Positions 29,267 through 37,988 are shown, numbered from the stretch's first letter. The stretch: DNA of 64,000 nucleotides from Verrucomicrobiota bacterium (GCA_022711435.1 JAKLFB010000003.1:1-64000), one strand, 5' to 3'. Numbers and translations are program-made. The notes: generated by a model not told the origin, from the letters alone.

Positions 29267-30586
29267 CTACCGGATCCTTTGCAGCCGCCGGGCTCTCTTC
29301 CTGACGGCATCCTGGGGAGCGGTCTTTCCGGAGGCAGGATCGAGCTGATCGAGTGCGGCCTGAAGCCGCTTGCGGGCGGTGGCGGCTCGGGCGTCCGGCG
29401 CATCGGCGGCGACCAGCGTCTCGGCGAACGGGGCGTCCGTCATGTCAAAAAGCTGCCCCTGATTGTTGAGCTTCCAGCTCCGGTCGCGGACATACCAGTT
29501 GGGGCCCAGCTGGACGAAGATCCACTCGCGCGGCCTTCCCGTTTGGCCCTGGAGCTGGGGGGCGAAACTGCGGCCGTCGAAGGTCCAGCCCTGCGGCATC
29601 TTTGCCCCAGCCAGCTCGGCGAATGTGGGGAACAAGTCGCTGAAGTCCACCAGGTCGTTCAGCACCTTGCCGGCGGGCGCGGTTCCTTTCCAGCTCGCGA
29701 TCAAGGGCACGTGCGCGCCGCAATCCAGCATGCTCCCTTTCTGGCCGCTGAGGGATCGGCCCTGGAGCGTCCGCGAGGCGCGGGCGGTGCCGTTGTCAGC
29801 CGCAAAGATGATCAGCGTCTTCTCGCGCAGCCCCAGCCGGTCGATGTGCGCCACGAGGTCGCCGAGCTGCTTATCGAGATAGTTCACGTTGTCAGTGTAG
29901 AACGTGTTGGTGTCGGTAACGCCCCGCTTCGTGTCCGGCGTGCGCAGAATGGGGCCGTGGACCAGGTGCGAGGAGTAGTAGAAGAAGAACGGCTGGTCGC
30001 GGTGGCGCTGGATGAAGTCCAGGGCAAACTCGTGGCAGACATCCGGATAATAGATTTCCTTGGCGGTCCGCACCTCGGCGCCGTTCTTCGTGTAATTGGT
30101 TTTCCAGTACCAACCTCCCGCGGTCGGGTCGGTGATGTATTCCTCGAAACCCCAATCGGCGGGGGAGGCGCCCACCTGCCGCCACTTGCCGCAGTGGCCG
30201 GTGGCGTATCCCGCCTGCTTCAGCATCCGGGCAATGGCCGGCTCCTGGGTGGGCGACGGCTGGCCGGCTGTCGGGTTTGTGAGCCCGCCGGTGCGAAACC
30301 CGTAGCGGCCGGTGTTGAGGAGGCAGCGCGTGGGTCCGCATAGCGGCGTGCAATAGGCATTCTGGAAGCGCAGCCCGCTCCGGGCGAGCGCGTCGATGTT
30401 CGGCGTTTTGAAATTGTCCGACCCGTAACAGCCCACGCCGTCGAGGCCGTAATCGTCGGCGAGGAAGAAGACGATATTCGGGCGGCTGGATGGGGTGACA
30501 TCGGCCGCCTGAGATGTCCATGTCCCGGCCAGGAGACCGGCGACGGCGATGGACAGGATCCAAGGAGTGATGGCGTGGCGTTTCAT
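29267..30586 (-). CDS. Secreted FGly-dependent sulfatase
   Basis: 439-residue arylsulfatase-type protein with a Sec signal (ILSIAVAGLLAGTWTSQAA). The metal motif is intact (FFLADDYG) and the activation motif is C83-G-P-T-R followed by CLLNTGRYG, so it needs a formylglycine-generating enzyme encoded elsewhere. FAADNGTAR and GSMLDCGAHVPLIASW are further family elements. It differs from the sulfatase at 2936-4390 in sequence and length, so the two probably act on different sulfate positions. The final ~20 residues are strongly basic (VRKRARRLQRIR). Convergent with the nitrilase-glycosidase gene. Confidence 0.9.
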   Translation of the reverse strand: MKRHAITPWILSIAVAGLLAGTWTSQAADVTPSSRPNIVFFLADDYGLDGVGCYGSDNFKTPNIDALARSGLRFQNAYCTPLCGPTRCLLNTGRYGFRTGGLTNPTAGQPSPTQEPAIARMLKQAGYATGHCGKWRQVGASPADWGFEEYITDPTAGGWYWKTNYTKNGAEVRTAKEIYYPDVCHEFALDFIQRHRDQPFFFYYSSHLVHGPILRTPDTKRGVTDTNTFYTDNVNYLDKQLGDLVAHIDRLGLREKTLIIFAADNGTARASRTLQGRSLSGQKGSMLDCGAHVPLIASWKGTAPAGKVLNDLVDFSDLFPTFAELAGAKMPQGWTFDGRSFAPQLQGQTGRPREWIFVQLGPNWYVRDRSWKLNNQGQLFDMTDAPFAETLVAADAPDARAATARKRLQAALDQLDPASGKTAPQDAVRKRARRLQRIR

Positions 30587-30639
30587 GGCCGCTTATCCTT
30601 TCGCGAAGGGGCAGGGGTGGTTGGCGGGTGTTGCGTTCT

Positions 30640-31010
30640 GTTCAAGACATCGTCCGATTCCCGCTTTGAGCCCCGGCACGGGTTCGACCATACACCCAAC
30701 GGCCCGCACAAGTCCAGCTTTCGTCACGCCATGTTTTCTTCGGCCCCGATGCTGAAGCTGCATCGGTTTCGAGTGCCAGGCTGAACGTGCACGCGAAGGG
30801 AACCGGAATGGAGATGGGTCGTTGGCGTAGCGTCCTTTCCCAGCCAACAGGCATCAGTGGCCTCGCCAACGATCAGCTCACCCACAGCCGCCGGTGGAAG
30901 GTGTCCGCAGCAGGTTGGGCGACTGAACTTCCGGTTATGATTGCATCTGCGACGGCGGGCGGCTGTTGAGTGCAGCGTCTTGTTCGAATCGGTCCTGGTT
31001 TCTCGTGCAC
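30640..31010 (-). repeat. Structured, attC-like or repeat DNA read through by an ORF
   Basis: This stretch has several perfect dyads: CCGATGC/GCATCGG (30746-30752 with 30760-30766) and TCGTTGGCG pairing with CGCCAACGA further along. On the minus strand it carries a GCCCAAC box and, about 250 bases on, a complementary GTTGGGT box, resembling integron R-type core sites. The start (CGAACAAGACGCTGCACTC) recalls environmental attC ends. It is longer than usual attC sites and no integrase is present, so it may be another repeat class or a structured RNA. Confidence 0.3.
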
Positions 31011-31722
31011 CGCCTCGCGGCTTATACGACATAAACAACCGCTGCCCAGGTGTCAGCTTGCCAACCTCAAGAAGGTCAGAGATTGTTACGTCGTAATCGG
31101 CGTACCGCCGGGCTTCATCTGCCTCGGCAGATGAATCGAATACTGGACGATACTCGTCTGGAATTTCATAGAGCACCTGAGCTGGATCCCGAAACTCCAC
31201 CAGCTTCCGAACAATCCAGAGCTTGACCTCATTCTTGAGAGTTTGCGCCCACTCACGCAAATCGGTGGAAACATGGTCAATTGGAATGCCGATGATCGGT
31301 CTCGACTCCATAATCTCCGTAAGCACTCTCCTTATATCGATTTCGGGGATACCCAACTCCTCAATCTGCTCTCGGAGTCCCGCATCCTCCCGAATCCGGT
31401 CGATCACGACCTCGATCAGCCGTTTTCGGGTGCCGTGCTGCTGGGCAGCGACAATCTGCTTTGAAACCTGTGGTGCGATGTGAGTCCACACGGAATGTGA
31501 CGATAACTCTGCCTCTACGATAAACCAACGTCTTGCAGAAAAATCGATGGCGAATCCGTCGGGAATTGTACCGAAACCCTCAGCACTGCGAATAAGAGAC
31601 TTGGGTAGGATGATCGAATCTGGGCCAAAAATGAACGCGGCATGCGCGATAACCACGCGCTCGATCTCTTCTTCGTTGTCGAATGATGCTGCAACAAATT
31701 TCCGATCGGCTTCCATAATCAT
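30724..31722 (-). pseudogene. Nuclease-like protein with RAMA-type domain, truncated
   Basis: The 332-codon frame has two different parts. Residues 1 to ~240 look like a real protein: a PD-(D/E)xK-like core (IPDGFAIDF, then RWFIVEAEL and HIAPQVSKQIVAAQ), a helical middle, and the start of a RAMA-like domain (YDVTISDLLEVGKLTPGQRLFMSYKPRGG). RAMA domains accompany restriction and DNA-modification enzymes and normally continue for several more strands. Here the match stops, and residues ~241-332 (SNKTLHSTAARRRR...) are translated from the structured repeat-like DNA. I infer that a recombination or insertion replaced the end of the domain. Base composition is lower in GC than the neighbours, which supports an acquired cassette. 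Function, if any, is uncertain. Confidence 0.55.
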
Positions 31723-31746
31723 ACGAGGTTGTCGAACAGATGCAGC

Positions 31747-31766
31747 GCCCGGTCGGGGGACCGGGC
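31747..31766. repeat. GCCCGGT/ACCGGGC hairpin
   Basis: A perfect 7-bp stem (31747-31753 with 31760-31766) around a 6-base loop, lying just upstream of the divergent truncated gene. Part of a run of repeat-like hairpins before the GH84 gene. Confidence 0.4.
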
Positions 31767-31818
31767 CTACAGCGCTGTAGCAGGCCGTGTGTTCCCACGC
31801 CGCGCCATTTCTGCCGTC

Positions 31819-33396
31819 GTGTATAGGATTTTTCCATGGCGCGCGGCCGTCCGTCCTCCCGAGGATCGGTGTCCCGGCTTCAGCCGGCCTCTGGCGGCTT
31901 GCGACTCCCGACCGCGTGAACGCGGGACACCGAACACGCGATGTTGCCTCGATCGCCGCAATCGTTTAGCCTCGGGCATCATTACGGACGAACAGGCACT
32001 CACCGCGTCGCCGCCCGGCTTTCGGATCGGCGTGATCGAAGGCTTCTACGGACCGCCCTGGTCGCCAGCCGAGCGGGCATCGCTCTTTGCCGACATGGCA
32101 GGGTGGGGGATGAACACCTATCTTTACGCGCCCAAGGACGATCTCAAGCACCGGGCGATCTGGCGGGAGCTCTACTCTGCCCAGGAAGCCGGCGCCCTGC
32201 GCCGGCTGATCGAGGATGCCCGCCAGCGCGGGATCCGCTTTTTCTACGCGCTGGCGCCGGGTCTGGACGCCGGCTACGGCGAACCGGCCGAGTTCGATCG
32301 CCTGCTGGCCCGGATCGATCAGATGATCGGTCTCGGCTGCCGGGACTTCGCCCTGCTGTTCGACGACATTCCGGATCGGATGCGTCCGGAGGACCGGGCG
32401 CGCTTCCCGTCCTTTGCGGAGGCGCAATGCGATTGGGCAAACCGGGCCTGGGCGTGGACGCGGGCCCGCGCGCCGGGCGGGTGCTGGCTGTTCTGCCCGA
32501 CGGCGTATTGCGGCCGGATGGCGGATGGAGGCGTGGGCGGGGCAGGGTACCTGGATCGCGTGGGCCAAGCTTTAGCGGGCGAAATCGAACTGCTCTGGAC
32601 GGGCCCGGAGATCATCTCGCGCGAGATATCGGCCGGGCATCTCCGGGAGGTCGCCGCCCGGCTCCGGCGCAAGCCGTTGCTGTGGGACAACCTTCACGCA
32701 AACGACTATGATGGACGCCGGTTCTTCTGCGGCCCATATGCCGGCCGCGCGCCCGAGATCCGCGGCGCCGTGAGCGGGATCCTGACAAATCCCAACACCG
32801 AGCTCGCGCTCAACTACGTGCCGCTGCGCACATGCGCCGAGTTTGCGTGGGGCGGTGGAGAGTGGGATGCGCGCGATGCCTACCTGCGGGCGATGCGCGG
32901 CTGGCTGTCGCGATTTGCGACGGTGAGCCAGCCGATCGCATTCGAGGATCTGGTGCTGTTGGGGGATGCGTATTACCTGCCGCACGAGGACGGGCCCGAA
33001 GCGCAGGCTCTGTTCGAGTCGGCCCAGGCCTTGCTCGGCGCCGATCCGAGCAGTTGGGAGCAGGGCGCCATCGAGGCTTTTCAAGAACGGGCCGCCCGGC
33101 TGCGAGACGTGTGCGCCCGTCTGGCCGGGCTGGAGGATCGGTCGTTGTTTTGGGCATTGAGCCGGCGGGTCTGGGAGCTGCGCGAGGAGCTGGATCTGCT
33201 CCTGGGCTACATCCGGCTGCAGTCGGACCGCGGCGCTGCCGGGGCCCCGGCCCGGTCCGATTTTCACCTGCCGGGCACCTATCGGGGCGGCTTCGTGGCG
33301 CGCCTGCAGCGGCTTCTCGAGCAGCATCCGGACGGAACCTTCACCGCGCGGGAAACGCATGCGTCCGCGGCGGCTGAATCCCCGCATGGCATATGA
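31819..33396 (+). CDS. GH84 O-GlcNAcase-like beta-N-acetylglucosaminidase, eukaryotic OGA type
   Basis: Predicted to hydrolyse beta-linked N-acetylglucosamine, including O-GlcNAc, by substrate-assisted catalysis. The barrel begins at GVIEGFYGPPWS (~71-82). NTYLYAPKDDLKHR and LLFDDIPD follow, with D182-D183 as the catalytic Asp pair, then WDNLHANDYDGRRFF and ILTNPN. All of these match human OGA closely from memory. The C-terminal third (FEDLVLLGDAYYLPHEDGP; YRGGFVARLQRLL) resembles the OGA stalk. No signal peptide is visible, so it should be cytoplasmic. The start is unresolved: no in-frame ATG precedes the domain, GTG codons occur at 31819 and 31789 and TTG at 31729, and the hairpin repeat at 31867-31932 would then be translated. 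The homologous region starts near 32020. The stop overlaps the next gene's ATG by 4 bp. Confidence 0.88.
   Translation: MYRIFPWRAAVRPPEDRCPGFSRPLAACDSRPRERGTPNTRCCLDRRNRLASGIITDEQALTASPPGFRIGVIEGFYGPPWSPAERASLFADMAGWGMNTYLYAPKDDLKHRAIWRELYSAQEAGALRRLIEDARQRGIRFFYALAPGLDAGYGEPAEFDRLLARIDQMIGLGCRDFALLFDDIPDRMRPEDRARFPSFAEAQCDWANRAWAWTRARAPGGCWLFCPTAYCGRMADGGVGGAGYLDRVGQALAGEIELLWTGPEIISREISAGHLREVAARLRRKPLLWDNLHANDYDGRRFFCGPYAGRAPEIRGAVSGILTNPNTELALNYVPLRTCAEFAWGGGEWDARDAYLRAMRGWLSRFATVSQPIAFEDLVLLGDAYYLPHEDGPEAQALFESAQALLGADPSSWEQGAIEAFQERAARLRDVCARLAGLEDRSLFWALSRRVWELREELDLLLGYIRLQSDRGAAGAPARSDFHLPGTYRGGFVARLQRLLEQHPDGTFTARETHASAAAESPHGI
31867..31932. repeat. Inverted repeat with CGGTGTCCCG arms
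   Basis: CGGTGTCCCG (31867-31876) and CGGGACACCG (31923-31932) are perfect 10-bp arms 46 bp apart. An inner hairpin CCGGCT-TC-AGCCGG spans 31874-31887. Such GTGTCCCGGCTTCAGCCGG-type sequences look like REP elements of PVC genomes to me. It lies directly before the GH84 domain. Confidence 0.55.
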
Positions 33397-34028
33397 GCAA
33401 CGTTGTGATTCGGCTCGCGCGGCCCGGGGATGAACCGGGCGCCTATTTTGTCTGCTTGAAGACAGGCGATTACGGGCAGGACGGCGAGCCGTTTTACCGG
33501 GAAGACCCCGACGCGCTGGGCCGGATCTTTGTGGGGCCGTATCTGGCGTTCGAGCCGGAGCTCAGCCTGATCGCCGAGGACGAGGGCGGCGTATGCGGGT
33601 ATGCGCTCGGCGCTCTGGACTCGAAGGCTTTCTATGATCGGTACGAACGCGAATGGCGCCCGGATCTATGCGCGCAGTTTCCCGAGCCGACGGGCGATCC
33701 GGCAGCCTGGACGCGCGTGCAAATGGCGCATTCGTGGTATCATCGTCCGGACTATTTCGTGCCTGAGCCGTACGCGGATTACCCGTCGCATCTGCACATC
33801 GATCTGCTGCAGCGGGCGCAAGGGCGGGGGCTGGGCCGGCGGATGATGGGGCAATTGATGGGCCGGCTGCGCCGGCTGGGCTCTCGGGGGGTGCACCTGG
33901 GCGTGAGCATGGCGAACGCGCCGGCATTCGGCTTTTATGCGCACCTGGGATTTCGCGAGCTCATCCGGGTTGGCTCGGGCCGGGACGGATGCATTTACAT
34001 GGGCCAGCGCCTTCTCGAGTCTACATGA
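33393..34028 (+). CDS. GNAT protein resembling the HAT-like domain of O-GlcNAcase
   Basis: A 211-residue GNAT-fold protein with the acetyl-CoA loop QRAQGRGLGRR (140-150), GVSMANAPAFGFYAHLGF near 170-188, and an intact fold. It resembles the C-terminal HAT-like domain of animal OGA, from memory: RPGDEPGAYFVC, DALGRIFVGPYL, EDEGGVCGYALGALD and LGSRGVHLGV line up with that domain. In the human protein this domain lacks a proper acetyl-CoA site, whereas here the QxxGxG loop is present, so it may be an active acetyltransferase. The ATG overlaps the GH84 stop by 4 bp and its stop overlaps the EIIC start by 4 bp, so the three are probably translated together. Confidence 0.85.
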   Translation: MSNVVIRLARPGDEPGAYFVCLKTGDYGQDGEPFYREDPDALGRIFVGPYLAFEPELSLIAEDEGGVCGYALGALDSKAFYDRYEREWRPDLCAQFPEPTGDPAAWTRVQMAHSWYHRPDYFVPEPYADYPSHLHIDLLQRAQGRGLGRRMMGQLMGRLRRLGSRGVHLGVSMANAPAFGFYAHLGFRELIRVGSGRDGCIYMGQRLLEST

Positions 34029-35293
34029 GTCATCCGATTGGCATCCTCCGGCAGCGTCTGATCTCGGCCTTGACCGCGATGAGCGACAACACCTGCCTTG
34101 CCGCGATCCGGGCGGGAATGATCGCGATCGTGCCGCTGACGATCATTGGGGGGCTTTTCACGGCGATCTGCAATCTGCCGGTGGCCGGATGGGATGAATG
34201 GGCGGCGCCTGTTCTGCCGCTGCTGCGGGTGCCGGTCACGGCGACGTTCGGCCTGCTGGCGGTGTTCGTCTGCTTTGCGATCGCCTACGATCTGGGCCAA
34301 CGGCTCAACCAGGAGGCCATCCTCAGCGCGTCGATGGCGGCGCTCGTCTTTCTGATGCTCCAGATCGATCGGGAGAAACAAGCCCTGACGATGGCCGGGC
34401 TTGGATCGGAAGGGCTTTTCACGGCGATCCTTGTGGCCCTGGTCGTTGTGCGGGTGCAGAAGTTCTTCACCGACCGTAATCTGGTCATCCGGCTGCCCTC
34501 GAGCGTGCCGGCGGTGGTGTACGAGTCGTTTCTCTCGATTGTGCCGATGGCGGTTCTCGTCCTGGTTTTCTGGCTGATCCGGTTTGGGGCGGGCATCGAT
34601 CTCAATGCCGGCGTGCAGGCTGTCTTTTCGCCGCTGGTGTTTGCGCTGGACACGCTGCCCGGCATCCTGGCGTATGCGTTTCTGGTGACGCTGCTCTGGT
34701 CGGTGGGCATCAACGGCGACAACACGCTCGATGCGATCGTGGCGCCGGTGTTCCTGCAATACCTGGCGCTGAATGTCCAGGCGGCCGATGCGGGCCACGC
34801 GCTGCCGCATGTGACTGCCCTGGGCTTCTTCACCACGTTCGTCAACGTGGGCGGCACCGGCGCGACGATCGCCCTGGCGCTGATCATGTTGAACTCGAGG
34901 GAGCCGGGCTATCGCAAGGTCAGCCGCCTGTCGCTCCCGACCCAGATCTTCCAGATTAACGAGCCGATCTTTTTCGGGTTCCCCATCGTGCTCAATCCGG
35001 TGCTGATGGCGCCGTATATCCTCAACGCGCTGCTGCTGACGGCTGGCACCTATCTCCTGATGGAAGGGGGGTTGATCTCGAAGCCGTTCGTGAACATACC
35101 ATGGACCACGCCGCCGATCATCGGCCATTACCTGGCCACTGGCGGCGACTGGAGAGCGGCGGCCTGGGGCGTCCTCTCCATCGTTTTGGCCATGGCGGTT
35201 TATTATCCGTTCGCCAAGGCGGCTGAGCGCCAGCGGCTGAAGGCGCAGCCCGGCGCCTCAATCCGTCTCGACTCCGCCGGGCCAGCAGGCTAA
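34025..35293 (+). CDS. PTS EIIC-type sugar permease, lactose/cellobiose family
   Basis: A 422-residue inner-membrane protein with about ten hydrophobic segments (for example AAIRAGMIAIVPLTIIGGLF, ATFGLLAVFVCFAIAY). Family marks are GINGDNTLDAIVAP, FFTTFVNVGGTGATIAL and INEPIFFGFPIVLNP, all typical of CelB-like EIIC, the channel that brings in beta-linked disaccharides such as chitobiose or cellobiose. The start is the ATG at 34025 overlapping the GNAT stop. No EIIA or EIIB domain is fused or encoded nearby, and PTS components are uncommon in PVC bacteria, so it may work as a stand-alone permease or use a remote EIIB. Next to GH84 it probably takes up a GlcNAc-containing sugar (inference). Confidence 0.86.
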   Translation: MSHPIGILRQRLISALTAMSDNTCLAAIRAGMIAIVPLTIIGGLFTAICNLPVAGWDEWAAPVLPLLRVPVTATFGLLAVFVCFAIAYDLGQRLNQEAILSASMAALVFLMLQIDREKQALTMAGLGSEGLFTAILVALVVVRVQKFFTDRNLVIRLPSSVPAVVYESFLSIVPMAVLVLVFWLIRFGAGIDLNAGVQAVFSPLVFALDTLPGILAYAFLVTLLWSVGINGDNTLDAIVAPVFLQYLALNVQAADAGHALPHVTALGFFTTFVNVGGTGATIALALIMLNSREPGYRKVSRLSLPTQIFQINEPIFFGFPIVLNPVLMAPYILNALLLTAGTYLLMEGGLISKPFVNIPWTTPPIIGHYLATGGDWRAAAWGVLSIVLAMAVYYPFAKAAERQRLKAQPGASIRLDSAGPAG

Positions 35294-35302
35294 GAGTTGA
35301 GC

Positions 35303-36316
35303 ATGAATAAGATCGCAGTTGCTCTGTCCACTCTGGCGATGGCCGGCGTCCTCCATGCCCAGAACACGTCCGGGCCATCGATTCGCGCCGGCATGATCGG
35401 GCTCGACACATCGCATGTGCCGGCGTTCGCCAAGTTCTTCAACAATCCCAAGGCCGTGGGAGAGGCGGCTGGGATCCGGGTGGTGGCGGGCTATCCGGGC
35501 GGCACCGACCTTCCGGCCAGCCGCGACCGGGTGGCGGGGTTCACGGACACGCTGCGCAAGATGGGCGTCGAGATCGTCGATACCATCCCCCAACTGCTGG
35601 AGCGGGTGGATGCGGTCTTGCTCGAGAGCGTTGATGGGCGCATTCATCTCCAGGAGGCGGTCCCCGTGATCCGCGCTGGCAAGCCGCTCTTCATCGACAA
35701 GCCGGTGGCCGGCTCGCTGACGGATGCCATCGTCATTTTCGAGCTCGCCAAGAAGCACCAGGCGCCCTGTTTTTCGAGCTCGTCGCTCCGCTACGGGGCC
35801 ATCCAGGAGCTGAAAGCCAACCCCGCGGTTGGGCAGCTTGCGGGGGCGGCCACCTGGGGGTCGTGCTCCTACCAGGAGGGGACGCCCGACCTGTTCTATT
35901 ACGGCATCCACGGCGTCGAGCCTCTGTTCGCGCTCATGGGCACCGGATGCGAGACCGTGGCGCGCCTTCAAACCCAGGATGCCGATCTGGTCAGCGGCGT
36001 CTGGAGCGGGGGACGCGCAGGGACGTATCGCGGGATCCGGCGGAACAGGGCCGGCTTCGGAGCGGTGGCTTACGGCACCAAAGGGATTGTCTCGGCCACC
36101 CAAAGCAGCGGCTACGATAGCCTCTGCATCGAAGTCGCCAAGTTCTTCAAGACGCGCCAGTCCCCGGTCAGCGCCGAGGAGACGATCGAGATCTTCGCGT
36201 TCATGGAAGCGGCCGACGAGAGCAAACGCCAGGGTGGATGCCCCGTCGCATTGCGCACCGTTCTCGAGAAGGCCCGGGCCGAAGCCGCGGCGAAACTCAA
36301 GACCCTGGGCAATTGA
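35303..36316 (+). CDS. Gfo/Idh/MocA-family oxidoreductase, exported
   Basis: A 337-residue NAD(P)-dependent oxidoreductase-like protein. A short signal (KIAVALSTLAMAGVLHAQ) precedes a Rossmann fold with RAGMIGLDTSHVPAF. The dinucleotide GxGxxG is poorly kept. GKPLFIDKPVAGSL near 125-138 holds the EKP-type motif as DKP. TPDLFYYGIHGVEPLFALMG carries the usual active-site His. The start is the ATG at 35303, 9 bp after the EIIC gene, which puts it in the same operon. Substrate unknown; sugar derivatives are usual for the family. A truncated glycosidase frame begins right at its stop. Confidence 0.85.
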   Translation: MNKIAVALSTLAMAGVLHAQNTSGPSIRAGMIGLDTSHVPAFAKFFNNPKAVGEAAGIRVVAGYPGGTDLPASRDRVAGFTDTLRKMGVEIVDTIPQLLERVDAVLLESVDGRIHLQEAVPVIRAGKPLFIDKPVAGSLTDAIVIFELAKKHQAPCFSSSSLRYGAIQELKANPAVGQLAGAATWGSCSYQEGTPDLFYYGIHGVEPLFALMGTGCETVARLQTQDADLVSGVWSGGRAGTYRGIRRNRAGFGAVAYGTKGIVSATQSSGYDSLCIEVAKFFKTRQSPVSAEETIEIFAFMEAADESKRQGGCPVALRTVLEKARAEAAAKLKTLGN

Positions 36317-37274
36317 TTATTCCCGGCTCGAGCTCGCGTTGGATCCGGGACGGATCATCGAAGCGGCCGATGCGCGGGGAATGGTGGTGCTGGTCGGCTG
36401 CCTCTACCACGGCGATTCCCGGGGGTGGTGGAGGCATTGGACCCAAGCCGACGCGGAGCGCGCCGTGGCCCATACGATCGCCTGGCTCCAGAACAACAAT
36501 TACCGGAACGTGTTCCTTGACGTGAACAACGAGCACATGGCGCCGTTCGACGATTCGAAGCTGATCGCGGCGGCCAAAACCGTGGACTCGAGCTATGTCG
36601 TGGGCACCAGCGGCAAGGTGACGCCGCCCAATGCTGACCTGTCCCTCCATCACGGCAGCCCAAATATTCCCGGCAAGTATTACATCGAAACCGAGGGCAC
36701 CGGAGGCGATTACTGGGGCGCCTACAGCAAGCAGCCGGGCCGCTACAACTACATCCATATCGGCGTCTATACGGACGCGATGAAGCGCGAGATGCTCCGG
36801 CGGACCGACGCCTTTCTCGATCGCGGCCAGGGGTATCTGTTCGCGTCGACCTGGCTGCAATGCGTGCCGCCGGATGGCCCGAACCATGCGCCGGGGGGCA
36901 TGGGCACCCCGGATGATCCGGGGGTGCGTTGGTGGCTCGAGCATGTCCGGTCGCGGGTGGGTTCCTATCGGCCAGCGGCCGCTCCCACCGGCTTCGCGCT
37001 CGAGGGCATGCGGCTGTGGCCCTTGAACGCCCATGTCTTCCGTGAGAATGGGATCGACAATCATTGGAACAGCGGCGGCGTCTGGCAGGCGCCCTGGAGG
37101 CTCGCCGACGACTTTCACGTCTATGGCATGGCATCAACGGCGCGAGATGCGCGCGAGGATCACCTCGCCGCTCCGCCTCGAGATCGAGAAGAGATTGGCG
37201 GGATCGGCGGGATCGAAGTCGAAGGCTTGACCCTCGGCGCTGATCGGCACCGTGTCCATCCATCTCAGGACTGA
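36315..37274 (+). pseudogene. Remnant of a clan GH-A glycoside hydrolase, truncated at both ends
   Basis: Starting at the stop codon of the oxidoreductase gene, a different frame reads DYSRLELALDPGRIIEAADA, GMVVLVGCLYHGDSRGWW and FLDVNNEHM, the middle of a cellulase-type (GH-A) barrel whose NE would be the acid/base. The N-terminal half of the barrel has no counterpart upstream. The match runs to about FHVYGMAS (37133), after which the frame enters the antisense end of the next gene and stops at 37274. I infer a deletion that joined this fragment to the upstream operon. A start at the ATG at 36381 could still express it. Confidence 0.6.
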
Positions 37275-37988
37275 GCCGGCCTTGGGGAATTCCAGCACGT
37301 AAAGCTCCCTCGCATCGTGACCGGTGATGAAGAGAAAGCCGTGCGGTCCGAACGCGCCGCCGGAGCTGCTATTTCCGGCGAACCGCTCGATCAGCTCGGG
37401 CGGAAAGACCCAGCCGGCCATGCGCCGCCATCGGTCGTCGAACTGGACGACCTGCGTCCAGGATGGATTGCGTCCGGTTGCGGTGCTGCTGGCGGCGTAC
37501 TGGGCGAAGCAGGCGAGCCAGCGCCCGTCGCGCCAGGCCAGCCAGGTCAGCGAGCCGGCGTCGATGCCGAAGCTGTGCGAATCCACATGTTGCATCGTGG
37601 CGGTGTCCCAAATCTCCACCGAGCTGAGCATCGGCACGCCGGGATAATTCGAGTGCGCGCCGTAGAGGCGGCCGTCGCGGACTGTCGCCGCGTTGAGGTG
37701 AACGATGGGACCGTCCTTCTCGCCCATCCAGCCTCCCAACCGCTCCCCGGTTTCAATCCGATATTTCCCGATCGCGCGGTTGGAGATGGCGTAGAAGCAC
37801 CGGCCATCCGTCGCGACGCCCTGGTGGGCTTCGCGCGCCTTGAATCGCCGCAGCTCATCATGCCGCCATTGGCCGCTGATGGGCAGGGTGGAAGGGGATC
37901 GGGTGCCGGATGGCCTCTCGGCGGCCAGGGCGCAAGAGGCGCCAACGGCGGCAGGCACGGCGAGGAGAAATTGCTTGCGCGTGATCAT
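37134..37988 (-). CDS. Exported propeller-like protein of unknown function
   Basis: 284 residues starting at MITRKQFLLAVPAAVGASCALAA, a signal peptide with a single Arg (an upstream extension of the frame to 38117 would overlap the next gene). The body has repeating beta-strand elements typical of a propeller (HQGVATDGRCFYAISN, VEIWDTATMQHVDSH, HGFLFITGHDARELYVLEFP, QAFDFDPADPANLFSISRR). I see no catalytic motif. The gene follows the isomerase-like gene on the same strand 44 bp downstream, so the two are probably one transcript. Confidence 0.7.
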   Translation of the reverse strand: MITRKQFLLAVPAAVGASCALAAERPSGTRSPSTLPISGQWRHDELRRFKAREAHQGVATDGRCFYAISNRAIGKYRIETGERLGGWMGEKDGPIVHLNAATVRDGRLYGAHSNYPGVPMLSSVEIWDTATMQHVDSHSFGIDAGSLTWLAWRDGRWLACFAQYAASSTATGRNPSWTQVVQFDDRWRRMAGWVFPPELIERFAGNSSSGGAFGPHGFLFITGHDARELYVLEFPKAGSVLRWMDTVPISAEGQAFDFDPADPANLFSISRRSGEVILARISRR

